DNA of 64,000 nucleotides from CAZRXG01 sp964603985 (GTDB taxonomy: Bacteria; Chloroflexota; Anaerolineae; Aggregatilineales; UBA3940), in the NCBI GenBank assembly GCA_964603985.1, contig CAZRXG010000023.1, positions 1 through 64,000 on the forward strand. The letters run 5' to 3'. The number at the start of each line of letters is the position of its first letter. The first letter of the stretch is position 1. Of the stretch, positions 41,165 to 50,402 are shown one piece after another. Both the position numbers and the translations under genes were made by a program. Under the pieces are notes generated by a model that saw only the letters and a list, made by a program, of their open reading frames with translations, searched no databases and was not told where the DNA came from.

Positions 41165-43837
41165 TTACTCCGTGTGTGGGAGTGCCTCCTCTGCGATCAG
41201 GCGGTCGAGCAGTGCCGCCTCTTCCTCCGCGCCGGTCACCTCGCCGTCGAGCCAGGCCGCGCGCAGCGTCTCCAGGATGGTGCCAAAGCGCGGGCCGGGC
41301 TTGAGGCCGCGCGCCTTGAGCGCCTCGCCATCCGCGATGGGCGAGACGTGGCGCAGGCGGCGGGCGTAATCGGCGATCTGGTCGCGGGCGACAGCCATCG
41401 GCGCGGCGGCCCACAGCGAAGCCAGGACGCGGTCGTTAGTCCCGCTCAGGATGGCGTAGACCTGACTGGGGCGCAGCGACCGGGACAGGTCGTCCATGCG
41501 GGCGCGCAGGCGTTGAACCTGCTCCAGGTCGGTGATCGTGCGCCGCCGGACCCTGATGCGGCGGCAGATGGCCCACAGCGCGTCCGGGTCGAGGCGGTAG
41601 GTCAGCAGGTGGAAGTAGGGCAGCACCAGGTCGAAGTGGGTGCCCACTTCGTGGGTGCCCACGAGGTGGGTGCCCAGCTCGGGCCACAGCGGGCGCTCGA
41701 CTGCGTGGCGCAGGGCGCGGAAGGCGGCGAGGAGCCAGTCGTCGCAGTGGGGAAAGTCGGGGTGGATGGCACGCAGCACGCCCAGGTCGTCCAGGCGGCT
41801 CAGTGCGTGCTCCGGGGCCGGTTCTTCGAGGATGAGCTCGATCTCGTGGCGGATGCGGTCGCCGCTGACGCGGTCGAGCAGCGGGAGTGCGTGCCTGATC
41901 AACTCGCCGGTGCGCGGCTCGATTGTGAAGCCGAGGCGCTGCTCCAGGCGGACGGCGCGCAGGATGCGGGTCGGGTCGTCGATGAAGCTGATGCTGTGCA
42001 GCACGCGGATGCGCTTCTCGCGCAGGTCGGCGTCGCCGCCGTAGAAGTCGAGCAGCTGGCCGAAGTTGTATGGGTCGAGGCGGATGGCGAGGGTGTTAAT
42101 GGTGAAGTCGCGGCGGTGCAGGTCGAGCTTGATGCTGCTGCGCTCGACCTCCGGCAGGGCGGTCGGGGCGTGGTAGAACTCGGTGCGGGCGGTGACGAAG
42201 TCGATGTGGGGTGGGCAGCGGGCCAGGTCGTTGGCCGGTACGTCGAGGCGGGCGGCGATCTCCTGCCAGATGGCGGGGGTGAGCATCCACTTGCCGGTGC
42301 CGAAGCGGGCGTGCGAGCGCATGTCGCCGCCGAACTCGTCACGCAGGGCGCGGGTGAGGGCGATGGCGTCGCCCTCGACGACGAAGTCCATGTCGGTGGT
42401 GGGTAGGTCGAGCAGCAGGTCGCGGACGAACCCGCCGACGACGTACAGGTTGAGGTTCATCTCCCCGGCGATGCGCCCGGTCTCGCGCACCAGGGCCATC
42501 AGGGCAGGCGGGAGGGCGGCTTCGAGGCGTCGGGTGATCTCGGCCCGGCGGCTGATGGCCGGGCGGGTGTGGCCCATGTGCTGGATCAGGTCGGTGCGGG
42601 TGACGACGCCGCCGATCTCCCCGGCCTCGTCGACCACCGGAACCTGCCCCCAGCCGGTGGTCATCATCACGTTTTGCAGCGTGGCGACGGAATCGGTGGG
42701 GCGGACGGAGACGTTTCCGGCATCCATCAGGCGGTCGACGCGGACGCCGATCAGGCCGTGATCGATGGCCCGGTCGACGGCGCGGCGGGTGAGCAGGCCG
42801 ATGATGCGGCCCCCCTCGACGATGGGGTAGCCCTCGTAGCCATAGCGCCGTATGACGGCGGCGGCCTCGTCGGCGCGGGTGTCGGGCGGGAAGGTCTGGA
42901 CGCCGTGCGACATCAGGTCGGCGACGGTCAGGCCGGGCCGGGCGAGGCGCGGCAGCACCTCCAGCAGGGCGTTGTGCGCCTGGGTGAGCGTCATATCGCG
43001 GATGATCCCGGCAGCCGCGCGGGCGTGCCCGCCGCCGCCGAAGCGCTCGGCGACCTCGCCCACGTCAATCGCGTCGACGGCGCTGCGGGCGACAAGCTGG
43101 ATGTGCGAGCCGAGGTCGACCAGCAGGAAGATGGCCGCCGGTTCGAGCAGGTCGCGGATCTTGTGGGCGAGCGAGGCCACCTCCTCGACCAGGTCGGGGG
43201 CCGAGGCGGCGGCGATGACGACCGGGTGGCCCTCGACATCGTGAGACTGGGCGTTTTCCAGCAGGCGCTCGTAGAGGTCGATCTGCTCCTCGGCGAGCGG
43301 GTGGTGCAGAAACTCGTTGATCACGTCGAGCAGCGCGCCGCGCTCCAGCAGCCAGGCGGCGGCGTACACGTCGCGGGCGGTGGTCGCGCCGTAGGTCAGC
43401 GAGCCGGTGTCTTCGTAGATGCCGAGCGCCAGCAAAGTGGCCTCGACGGGTGTGAGCGTGGCACCCCCGGCGCGCAGGCGCTCGCAGAGGATGGTGGTGG
43501 TCGCGCCAAGCTCGTCGATGGTCACCTGCCAGGTCGGGTCGAGCGAGTCGCGGCGGGTGTGGTGATCGATGATCTGGACGGCGGTCTGATCGCTCATGCC
43601 GCGCATGGTTTGCACGTGCTGGGTGTCGACGACGACGACGCGCTCGACCGGGTCGCGAGGCAGGTCTTTGGCGTGGATGAAGGGCAACTCGTCCCAGTAG
43701 AGCCGCACGAAGTGGCGCACGTTGCGGTGCAGGTTGCGCGGCAGGACGGGCGTCGCGTCCGGCACCAGCCGGTGGGCGGCCAACTGCGCGGCGATGGCAT
43801 CAAAGTCGGCGTTTTCGTGCGTAAGAATCAGGTTCAT
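41165..43837 (-). CDS. DHH-DHHA1-CBS-poly(A) polymerase/tRNA nucleotidyltransferase fusion
   Basis: An 890-residue fusion. A DHH phosphoesterase (ENADFDAIAA at the N-terminus, D91-H-H93) is followed by DHHA1 with GGGGH (267-271), two CBS domains (about 303-425), and a class II nucleotidyltransferase. The last carries VVGGFVRD (G468-G469) and catalytic T-D482-M-D484, plus the later RRDFTINTLAIRL and ERSSIKLDLHRRD blocks. This architecture is known in several phyla. The nucleotidyltransferase adds A or CCA to RNA 3' ends and the DHH part is an NrnA-like exonuclease or phosphatase; the exact activity is not resolved. Start is ATG at 43837, chosen by alignment to the DHH fold. Confidence 0.9.
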   Translation of the reverse strand: MNLILTHENADFDAIAAQLAAHRLVPDATPVLPRNLHRNVRHFVRLYWDELPFIHAKDLPRDPVERVVVVDTQHVQTMRGMSDQTAVQIIDHHTRRDSLDPTWQVTIDELGATTTILCERLRAGGATLTPVEATLLALGIYEDTGSLTYGATTARDVYAAAWLLERGALLDVINEFLHHPLAEEQIDLYERLLENAQSHDVEGHPVVIAAASAPDLVEEVASLAHKIRDLLEPAAIFLLVDLGSHIQLVARSAVDAIDVGEVAERFGGGGHARAAAGIIRDMTLTQAHNALLEVLPRLARPGLTVADLMSHGVQTFPPDTRADEAAAVIRRYGYEGYPIVEGGRIIGLLTRRAVDRAIDHGLIGVRVDRLMDAGNVSVRPTDSVATLQNVMMTTGWGQVPVVDEAGEIGGVVTRTDLIQHMGHTRPAISRRAEITRRLEAALPPALMALVRETGRIAGEMNLNLYVVGGFVRDLLLDLPTTDMDFVVEGDAIALTRALRDEFGGDMRSHARFGTGKWMLTPAIWQEIAARLDVPANDLARCPPHIDFVTARTEFYHAPTALPEVERSSIKLDLHRRDFTINTLAIRLDPYNFGQLLDFYGGDADLREKRIRVLHSISFIDDPTRILRAVRLEQRLGFTIEPRTGELIRHALPLLDRVSGDRIRHEIELILEEPAPEHALSRLDDLGVLRAIHPDFPHCDDWLLAAFRALRHAVERPLWPELGTHLVGTHEVGTHFDLVLPYFHLLTYRLDPDALWAICRRIRVRRRTITDLEQVQRLRARMDDLSRSLRPSQVYAILSGTNDRVLASLWAAAPMAVARDQIADYARRLRHVSPIADGEALKARGLKPGPRFGTILETLRAAWLDGEVTGAEEEAALLDRLIAEEALPHTE

Positions 43838-44010
43838 GGCTAAGTGGATTGTAGCCGATGGGGAAGAGGGGGGCAATTGGGGGGCGGTGCAAGCACGAAT
43901 GAGTGAGGGTCTATTGGGCCGGCCGGGCGGGCCGTGTTAAACTGCCGCGTGTTCGTATTGGCTGCATCCGACGCTTGCAGCCTGGGAATGCAGGATGGGG
44001 GTAGGCAGGT

Positions 44011-44547
44011 ATGTCTATATGCCGCAAGCGGCTGATACTCTGGCTTGCACTGGTCGTCGTGTCTGTTGCCGGGGGGCTGATCATCGACCTCGCTCTCAAG
44101 ACCGACCCTTTTCCCTGGTGGGTGCGCCTGGTGGGTCTGGTCGGGGTGACGCTGACGCACTTTCTGCTTAAGAGAACCGGGAAGCTGCTCCGGATCATGG
44201 GGGAGCCTGTAGGGTGGGGATGGACGACGCGGCTGATGGTCACGGATGTCTATCAATGCGTCAGGCATCCCCACCACCTGGGGATTGGCTTCTTTATGGC
44301 ATCCCTCGGTCTGCTGATCGGGCTTCCCTGGACTTTCGTGATCGTCACCGTCATCCAGTGGGCGTGGATCTTCGGGTTCCTGTTCCTGGTTGAAGAGAAG
44401 GAGCTGGTGGAGAAGTTTGGGGAGGAATACAAGGCGTATCGTGAAGACGTGCCGATGCTCCTCATGAACCCGGTTTGCATAGTCAAGGTGCTCTCCAGCC
44501 CCATCAGCCCGCCCGGCGACGAGCCTCAACAGACTGCCGGTAGCTAA
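44011..44547 (+). CDS. isoprenylcysteine carboxyl methyltransferase-like protein
   Basis: A 178-residue integral membrane methyltransferase of the ICMT/PEMT type. It has four or five hydrophobic helices, the SAM-site stretch YQCVRHPHHLGIGFF, and the C-terminal EEKELVEKFGEEYKAYREDVPM that is the family hallmark. Bacterial members methylate small molecules, lipids or thiols, so 'isoprenylcysteine' is only the family name. Start is ATG at 44011. It is divergent from the DHH-CBS fusion gene and has no obvious operon partner. Confidence 0.88.
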   Translation: MSICRKRLILWLALVVVSVAGGLIIDLALKTDPFPWWVRLVGLVGVTLTHFLLKRTGKLLRIMGEPVGWGWTTRLMVTDVYQCVRHPHHLGIGFFMASLGLLIGLPWTFVIVTVIQWAWIFGFLFLVEEKELVEKFGEEYKAYREDVPMLLMNPVCIVKVLSSPISPPGDEPQQTAGS

Positions 44548-44708
44548 CGCGCAGTTAGCGTTGCAGCCAACGTGAATGAAACGCTCCACCGAGTCCCGGC
44601 GATTTTCTCTCCCGATTGCGCCAGCACCTTATAGAGCTAGATTGAGTACCCATCCCATCCCACCGGCCCGCACCTCGCCCACGTCTTATGGACACGGAGG
44701 AGGTCAGA

Positions 44709-45776
44709 ATGAGCCAACCCGACGGCAAATCAAGGTTACGCCTGTGGCTGATCGTGGCTGTTGTCGTGCTGCTGGGTGCTGTGGGCCTGGCTGCCTTACT
44801 CGTCGAGCCGGTTGGAGAGCCGGGCAGTTCCTATGCCTCGGATGAGGACCGGACGCTCGCCAGCTTGGAAAAGGTGGACGACTTTCCGCTGTACACGATG
44901 ACGTATTACGGCGACTACGGCTTCGACGAATTCCTGGAGAGGGGCGTCTGGCAGGGCCACCGCGCCGGGGTAGCTTCTTCTGCCCCGATGCCGGACTGGG
45001 CGTGCACCACCTTTGCCGCGTTGAACGAGGGCGGCGACGCGATCCTGGGGCGCAATTTCGACTGGATACACCGGGTAACGCTGCTGCTGTTCACCGACCC
45101 GCCCAACGGGTACGCCTCGGTGTCGATGGTGGACATCGAGTACCTGGGATTTGACGAAGAGATAGTGGAAGGGACCGACCTGAGCGACCTGTTGTACGCG
45201 CCTTACCTGCCCTTCGACGGCATGAACGAGCACGGGCTGACCGTCGGGATAATGGCGGTCCCAAGCGCCGACCTGGAAGACGATCCATCAAAGGTGACGC
45301 TCGACTCACTTGCGATCGTTCGCCTGATGCTGGATTACGCGCGGACGGTCGACGAGGCGGTTGAGCTGATGGGTAATTACAACATCGACTTCGGCGATGT
45401 CGACCTGCACTACCTGATCGCCGACGCGGCGCGGCATTCTGCTGTGGTCGAGTTTGTGGACGGGGAGATGGTGGTGCTGCGCAGCGAGAAACCCTGGCAG
45501 GTTTCGACCAACTTCATCATCACGGGAACCGACGCAGGGGAGCGCCCCCATCTGTGCGACCGGTACGAGACGGCGACCGGTGTGCTCGGCGAAGCGAACG
45601 GGCTGCTCACGATGGGTGGGGCGCTGGGGCTGCTGGCGGACGTTTCGTCATCGAGTAGGGAATATCCTACGGAGTGGTCGATTGTCTACAACATGACCGG
45701 TGGGGATATTCGGGTGGTCATGGGACGGAAGTACGACCGGGTGCACGCGTTCTTTCTGGAGATGAGCCACCCGTGA
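44709..45776 (+). CDS. linear amide C-N hydrolase (Ntn), membrane-anchored
   Basis: A 355-residue protein of the choloylglycine hydrolase/penicillin acylase-like Ntn fold. The nucleophile is C99 in WACTTFAALNEGGDAILGRNFDW, with the expected R and D downstream. One hydrophobic segment at residues 12-31 anchors or exports it. Ntn enzymes need the Cys at a free N-terminus, so about 98 residues must be removed during maturation. Likely substrates are amides such as N-acyl compounds or beta-lactams, unspecified. Start is ATG at 44709 with GGAGGAGG upstream. It lies alone between the ICMT-like and YfhO genes. Confidence 0.83.
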   Translation: MSQPDGKSRLRLWLIVAVVVLLGAVGLAALLVEPVGEPGSSYASDEDRTLASLEKVDDFPLYTMTYYGDYGFDEFLERGVWQGHRAGVASSAPMPDWACTTFAALNEGGDAILGRNFDWIHRVTLLLFTDPPNGYASVSMVDIEYLGFDEEIVEGTDLSDLLYAPYLPFDGMNEHGLTVGIMAVPSADLEDDPSKVTLDSLAIVRLMLDYARTVDEAVELMGNYNIDFGDVDLHYLIADAARHSAVVEFVDGEMVVLRSEKPWQVSTNFIITGTDAGERPHLCDRYETATGVLGEANGLLTMGGALGLLADVSSSSREYPTEWSIVYNMTGGDIRVVMGRKYDRVHAFFLEMSHP

Positions 45777-45871
45777 GTCGCCACAATTTGCACAGGGGCC
45801 GCCCCCTACTGTACACTCCCTGCCCTGGGATTCCGTTCCCCAAAACCAGACTTGAGTGAGTGTCAACTGCC

Positions 45872-48031
45872 ATGACCGAGCCATCCGTAAATCAACCCGC
45901 CCCGACATCTGACGCCCCGCAGCGCAGGCGGTGGCCTGGCTTTCTCAGGTCGCTTTCGTTTACGCGCGGCGACTGGATCGCGCTGGCGGTCATCACGCTG
46001 GTGGTGGCGGCCTTCTTCTCACCATTGTGGCTGCGCGGCGGGTGGGTGCCCTACGGTGGGGGCGACCTGGTCTCCTTCATGTGGCCCAACTACCGCTTCG
46101 CCTCGCGCATGCTGCGAAGCGGGCGGCTGCCGCTCTGGAACCCGCACGTGTACAGTGGGATGCCCTTCTGGGCCGACAACCAGACCGCCGCGCTCTACCC
46201 GCCCAACCTGCTGATCATGCTGCTCACCGGCGTGTCCTACCAGGCGCTTGAGGGGCTGGTCGTCTTCCACATCTGGCTGGCGGGCGTGGCGATGTACGCC
46301 TGCCTGCGCCTGCTGGGCGCGGACGAGCGCTTCGCTCCGGCACCCTCGGCGCTGGCTGCCGTCGCCTGGATGCTGTCCGACATGTTCGTGATGCACCAGG
46401 GGCACCTCAACATGATCGCCTCCGCCGTCTGGCTGCCGACGGTTTTCCTGGGGACGTGGCGCGCGCTGCGCGATACGGATTGGCGCTGGGCGGCGTTGGC
46501 TGCCGTCGCCTTTGCGCTGAGCGCGTTGGCAGGGAACGGCCAGATCACCTACATGATCGCACTGCTCGTCTGTGCGGCGGGCCTGTGGTGGGTCGTCGCC
46601 CGCCTGCGCGAGTCGCCGCGCGCGGCGCTCACGGCGGTGGGCATGACGGCGCTGGTCGGCATCCTGGGGATGGGCCTCAGCGCGGCGGGCTGGCTGCCGA
46701 CCGTCGAGATGATCGGCTACACCGAGCGGGGCGGGTTCGGCTACGAACTGGCCTCGCAGTTCAGCCTGCCGCCCAGGGCGCTGATCGGGCTGATCGCCCC
46801 CAGCGTGCCGGGGCGCAGCGTGCTCACCTTCTACGCCGGTTGGGATCGCGTTGAGATGGGCTACATGGGCGCGCTGACGCTGGCGCTGGCCGTGGCCGGG
46901 CTGGTGATCGGGATCGGGAAGCGCCGCAGCGGGCTGGCCGTCTTCCTGGCGATAACGGCCATCCTGGCGCTGCTGATGGCCTTCGGCCAGTACTTTCCGC
47001 TGCACCGGATCGCCTACCGGGTGGTGCCCGGCGTCGCGCAGTTCCGCGTCCCGGCGCGCTACGTGCTGCTTTTCGACTTCGGCGCGGTGATCCTGGCCGC
47101 GTTCGCGCTCCAGGCGATCCCCTGGCGCGCCGTCGGGTGGGCTGCGGTCGCGGTGCTGGCGGTCGAGATGATCGCCAACGGCATCGGCGTCGAGGTGCAG
47201 TACGACGACCCGCTGACCGGCTACCAGCACGAGGACGCCCTGGCGTGGCTGGCCGAGACGCCCGGCGCGCCCGCGTCGCCGTACCGCATCGAAAGCGCGA
47301 CCGCGCTCTGGCAGCCGAGCCTGGGCGCGCTGACCGGCACGCTGTACGACATTCACGGCTCCTTCAACCCGTTGAGCCTGGCGCACTACGAGGCGTTCTA
47401 CTGGAGCGTCGGTGCGCGGGGAACGCCGCTGTACGACTATCTGGGCGTCAAATACGTCATCGCCGGAAGCCAGCCGGGCGACGAGAGCTTCGTGCCGGTC
47501 TATACGGCGGATTCGGGCGTGACGATCTACCTCAACCTGGGCGCGCTGCCGCTGGTGCATCTGGTCTACGAGGCGGTGCCCGTCGCCTCGGTCGAGGACG
47601 GCTGGAATCTGGTTCATCGCAACGAGTGGGACCCCGGTGCGGTGGTCTACGTCGAGAACGGCCCCGCGCTGGACGGGACGCGCCCGCCCGATGCGCGCGT
47701 GTCGTTCGCCGCCTACGAGCCTAACAAGCTGGTGTACGACGTTTACACACCCTCCCCGGCCTACCTGGTGACGAGTGAGGTGCTGTATCCCGGCTGGCGG
47801 GCGACCGTCGATGGGGAGCGCGTGCCGATCTACCGCGTGAACCTCGCCTTTCGCGGCGTGTATATCGAGGAGCCGGGCCAGCACACCGTCAGGCTGGTCT
47901 TCCGCCCGCCGACGGTCATCCTGGGGCTGGCGATCTCGGCGGCGTCGATGATCGGGCTGGTGGCGGCGTTCGTCTGGAGCCGCTCCCGGCGGAAGCTGCC
48001 CACGGCTGACGGCGGTGACGCCGGGGCCTGA
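45872..48031 (+). CDS. YfhO-type multipass membrane protein
   Basis: A 719-residue membrane protein with about 12 helices. Motifs typical of the YfhO/GT-C-like family are present: GGDLVSFMWPNYRFASRML, PLWNPHVYSGMPFWADNQTAALYPPNLL and a soluble beta-rich C-terminal domain. YfhO acts in glycosylation of lipoteichoic acid in Bacillus, and homologues are suspected polyprenyl-phosphate-sugar glycosyltransferases. The acceptor here is unknown. Start is ATG at 45872; GTG 45860 is an alternative. Confidence 0.85.
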   Translation: MTEPSVNQPAPTSDAPQRRRWPGFLRSLSFTRGDWIALAVITLVVAAFFSPLWLRGGWVPYGGGDLVSFMWPNYRFASRMLRSGRLPLWNPHVYSGMPFWADNQTAALYPPNLLIMLLTGVSYQALEGLVVFHIWLAGVAMYACLRLLGADERFAPAPSALAAVAWMLSDMFVMHQGHLNMIASAVWLPTVFLGTWRALRDTDWRWAALAAVAFALSALAGNGQITYMIALLVCAAGLWWVVARLRESPRAALTAVGMTALVGILGMGLSAAGWLPTVEMIGYTERGGFGYELASQFSLPPRALIGLIAPSVPGRSVLTFYAGWDRVEMGYMGALTLALAVAGLVIGIGKRRSGLAVFLAITAILALLMAFGQYFPLHRIAYRVVPGVAQFRVPARYVLLFDFGAVILAAFALQAIPWRAVGWAAVAVLAVEMIANGIGVEVQYDDPLTGYQHEDALAWLAETPGAPASPYRIESATALWQPSLGALTGTLYDIHGSFNPLSLAHYEAFYWSVGARGTPLYDYLGVKYVIAGSQPGDESFVPVYTADSGVTIYLNLGALPLVHLVYEAVPVASVEDGWNLVHRNEWDPGAVVYVENGPALDGTRPPDARVSFAAYEPNKLVYDVYTPSPAYLVTSEVLYPGWRATVDGERVPIYRVNLAFRGVYIEEPGQHTVRLVFRPPTVILGLAISAASMIGLVAAFVWSRSRRKLPTADGGDAGA

Positions 48032-48041
48032 ACGTCTCCGA

Positions 48042-50198
48042 CTACGGCGTTTCCCCCAGCAGGCAGGCGTACAGTGATTCGGTGGCTGCGGTGCGGACGA
48101 AAGCGGTGACGTGGTCGCCGGGCTGGAGCACGGTGTTGCCGTGCGGGATCAGCGTTTTGTCGCCGCGCCGGATCGAGATCAGGATGCAGTCGTTGTGCAG
48201 GGTCGAGGCGACCTCCCGGACGGCCTTGCCGACTGCCTGATGCCCCTCGCCAAGCGTTAGCTCGATGAATTCGGTGCCTTCGTCGGCGCTGCGCTGCTCC
48301 ATGCGCTGGGCGCGGTGGCGAAGCTCGGTGCGGCGGGTGAGGGCGACGTTGTAGGCATCGACGATGTCGGCGCGGCGGATCAGGCCCAGCAGGTGACCGG
48401 GGTCGTCGCGGGAGACAACCGGGATGCGCCCCAGGCCGCGCCTGCTCATGCGGGCCAGCACGTCGCCTATCGGTTCGTCGGGATAGGCGATCAGCAGCTT
48501 CTCCCGGGGCGTGGCGATCTCGGCGACGGTGGTGGCGCGCGGCATGTTGTGAGCCACCGCGCGCTCAAGGTCGACGATGGTGACGATGCCCCACAATTTA
48601 CCGTTCTCGTCCAGCACCGGGAAGCCGTGATGGTGGGTGTGGGTGAACGCCTCGGAAAGCTCGACGATGGTGGCCGTCGCCGTGACGGTGTCGATTTGGT
48701 GGGTCATGATCTCCTCAACCAGGACGCCTTGCAGCACGTCCACGTCGCGGCCACGTCGCAGGTGGATGCCCCGGCGCGTCAGCTTGAGGGTGTAGACCGA
48801 CTCGCCGTGCATGAGCAGGCGCGACAGCGCGGTGGCGACGACGGTGGTCAGCATCAGGGGCAGGACGATGCGGTAGTCGCCGGTCAGCTCGAACAGGATC
48901 AGCACCGCCGTGATCGGCGCATGCCCGGCGGCGGAGAAGACGGCGGCCATGCCGACCAGCGCGTACGCGCCCGGCGGCGCGGTGATCGCCGGGAACAGGC
49001 TGTTGAGGATTCGGCCGAAGCCCGAACCGAGCATTGCCCCCATGAACAGCGAGGGCGCGAACACGCCGCCCGACCCGCCCGATCCGAGCGTCAGGCTGGT
49101 GGCCAGCAGCTTCAGCACCAGCAGGGCCAGGACGACCGAGAGGGTGAGCTGATTGGTCAGCGCGGCCTCGATCATGTCGTAGCCGACGTTGAATATCTGG
49201 GGGGTGCGATCCCAGGTGATGCCGGTGACGAGTGGGTAGGCCAGGGCCAGCCCACCCAGCAAGGCCCCGCCGACGGCCGGTTGCACCCACTCAGGCACGG
49301 CTTTCCACTTGTCAAACAGGTCCTCGGTCCAGTAGAGTGCGCGGGTGAAGACTACGCCGGTCAGCGCGGCCAGCGCGCCCAGGATCGGGTAGAAGAGGAA
49401 CTCCCACGCGCAGTTGAGCTGGTACTCGGTCGGGATGGCGAAGGCCGGGATATCGCCGAAGAAGGCCCGCCCGACCGCCCCGGCGGCCACCGCCGAGATG
49501 ACGACGGTGCTGAAGTAGCGCACGCTGAACTCGCCGAGGATCAGCTCCAGGGCGAAGATCACGCCTGCAATCGGCGCGTTGAAGGTGGCGGCGATGCCGC
49601 CCGCCGCCCCGCAGGCGACCAGGTTGCGGGTGCGGTCATCCGACAGGCGGAGCACCTGTCCCAGCGACGATCCGAGCGCCGCCCCGATCTGCACGATGGG
49701 GCCTTCGCGCCCGACCGAGCCGCCGCTCCCGATGCAGAGCGAAGAGGCGAGGGCCTTCACCACCGCCACCTGGGGGCGGATGCGCCCACCACGCAGGGCG
49801 ATGGCCTCCATCACTTCGGGGACGCCGTGTCCCTTGGCCTCGCGGGCGAAGAAAAAGATCATCGGCCCGACCAGCGCGCCGCCGACGAGGGGGACGATCA
49901 CGACGTACGCCTTGCCCCAGCCGGGGACGAGCGATGGTATGATCTGGTAGCCCACCCGGCCCACGCCGCTGATCAGGTAGCGGAAGGCTACCGCGCCCAG
50001 CCCGGCACCGAGGCCAACGACCAGCGCGGTCCCGATCAGGATGAACTCCTCGGGGAGGTGTGTGCGGTCCAGCCGACCGCTCAGCCAGTACATGAGGCGC
50101 TGCAGGTAGGGCTGGAGGTTGATTGATGGGACGCGCAGGGTTTGTTTGCGTTGTGGGGCTTCGTTTTCGCCCATGGCGATGTGAACTGCCTTTCTCAT
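48042..50198 (-). CDS. ClC chloride channel/antiporter with CBS and TrkA-C domains
   Basis: A 718-residue protein. The ClC membrane core (about 35-450) carries GHGVPEVMEA, GSGGSVGREGPIVQIG (gating Glu in GREGP) and GGSGGVFAPSLFMGAMLG. Two CBS domains (about 485-610), which usually bind adenine nucleotides, follow. A TrkA-C/RCK-C domain (about 635-715) with HNDCILISIRRGDKTLIPHG closes the protein. The double cytosolic regulatory set suggests control by nucleotides and a second ligand. ATG at 50198 is used; ATG at 50174 is possible. It is divergent from etfBA. Confidence 0.92.
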   Translation of the reverse strand: MRKAVHIAMGENEAPQRKQTLRVPSINLQPYLQRLMYWLSGRLDRTHLPEEFILIGTALVVGLGAGLGAVAFRYLISGVGRVGYQIIPSLVPGWGKAYVVIVPLVGGALVGPMIFFFAREAKGHGVPEVMEAIALRGGRIRPQVAVVKALASSLCIGSGGSVGREGPIVQIGAALGSSLGQVLRLSDDRTRNLVACGAAGGIAATFNAPIAGVIFALELILGEFSVRYFSTVVISAVAAGAVGRAFFGDIPAFAIPTEYQLNCAWEFLFYPILGALAALTGVVFTRALYWTEDLFDKWKAVPEWVQPAVGGALLGGLALAYPLVTGITWDRTPQIFNVGYDMIEAALTNQLTLSVVLALLVLKLLATSLTLGSGGSGGVFAPSLFMGAMLGSGFGRILNSLFPAITAPPGAYALVGMAAVFSAAGHAPITAVLILFELTGDYRIVLPLMLTTVVATALSRLLMHGESVYTLKLTRRGIHLRRGRDVDVLQGVLVEEIMTHQIDTVTATATIVELSEAFTHTHHHGFPVLDENGKLWGIVTIVDLERAVAHNMPRATTVAEIATPREKLLIAYPDEPIGDVLARMSRRGLGRIPVVSRDDPGHLLGLIRRADIVDAYNVALTRRTELRHRAQRMEQRSADEGTEFIELTLGEGHQAVGKAVREVASTLHNDCILISIRRGDKTLIPHGNTVLQPGDHVTAFVRTAATESLYACLLGETP

Positions 50199-50291
50199 CT
50201 GATGTGACCGGGCAATTTATACCTCTCGCGGGTGGGGGAGGCAAGGGCTTTCGGGAAAAGAGCAGCGCCGGATGTCGCGTTCTGAGCGCCT

Positions 50292-50309
50292 ACCTACCGG
50301 ACGGTAGGT
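50292..50309. promoter_or_regulatory. TetR-type palindromic operator in the etfBA promoter
   Basis: ACCTACCG-GA-CGGTAGGT is a perfect 8-bp inverted repeat. It ends 9 bases before the TACAAT -10 at 50319-50324 and overlies the -35 position. Its ACC-x-ACCG shape resembles operators of TetR-family regulators of fatty-acid and aromatic catabolism. With the T run after it (50310-50314) it could also act as a weak terminator on the + strand. Confidence 0.55.
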
Positions 50310-50318
50310 TTTTTATGG

Positions 50319-50324
50319 TACAAT
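50319..50324 (+). promoter_or_regulatory. -10 box of etfBA
   Basis: TACAAT, 79 bases before the TTG start of etfB. The -35 region falls inside the palindrome at 50292-50309. Confidence 0.5.
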
Positions 50325-50402
50325 AGAAAACCAGAGGATAGATCCTCAAATATCACCCACCAATCGGACACCCAAAGCCAAACGGGAAGGGAGGGTTCCA
50401 AG

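Noticed and set aside
46019..47884. 621-codon minus-strand ORF
   Set aside because: Antisense to the YfhO-type gene, biased Arg/Gln/His composition, no motif.
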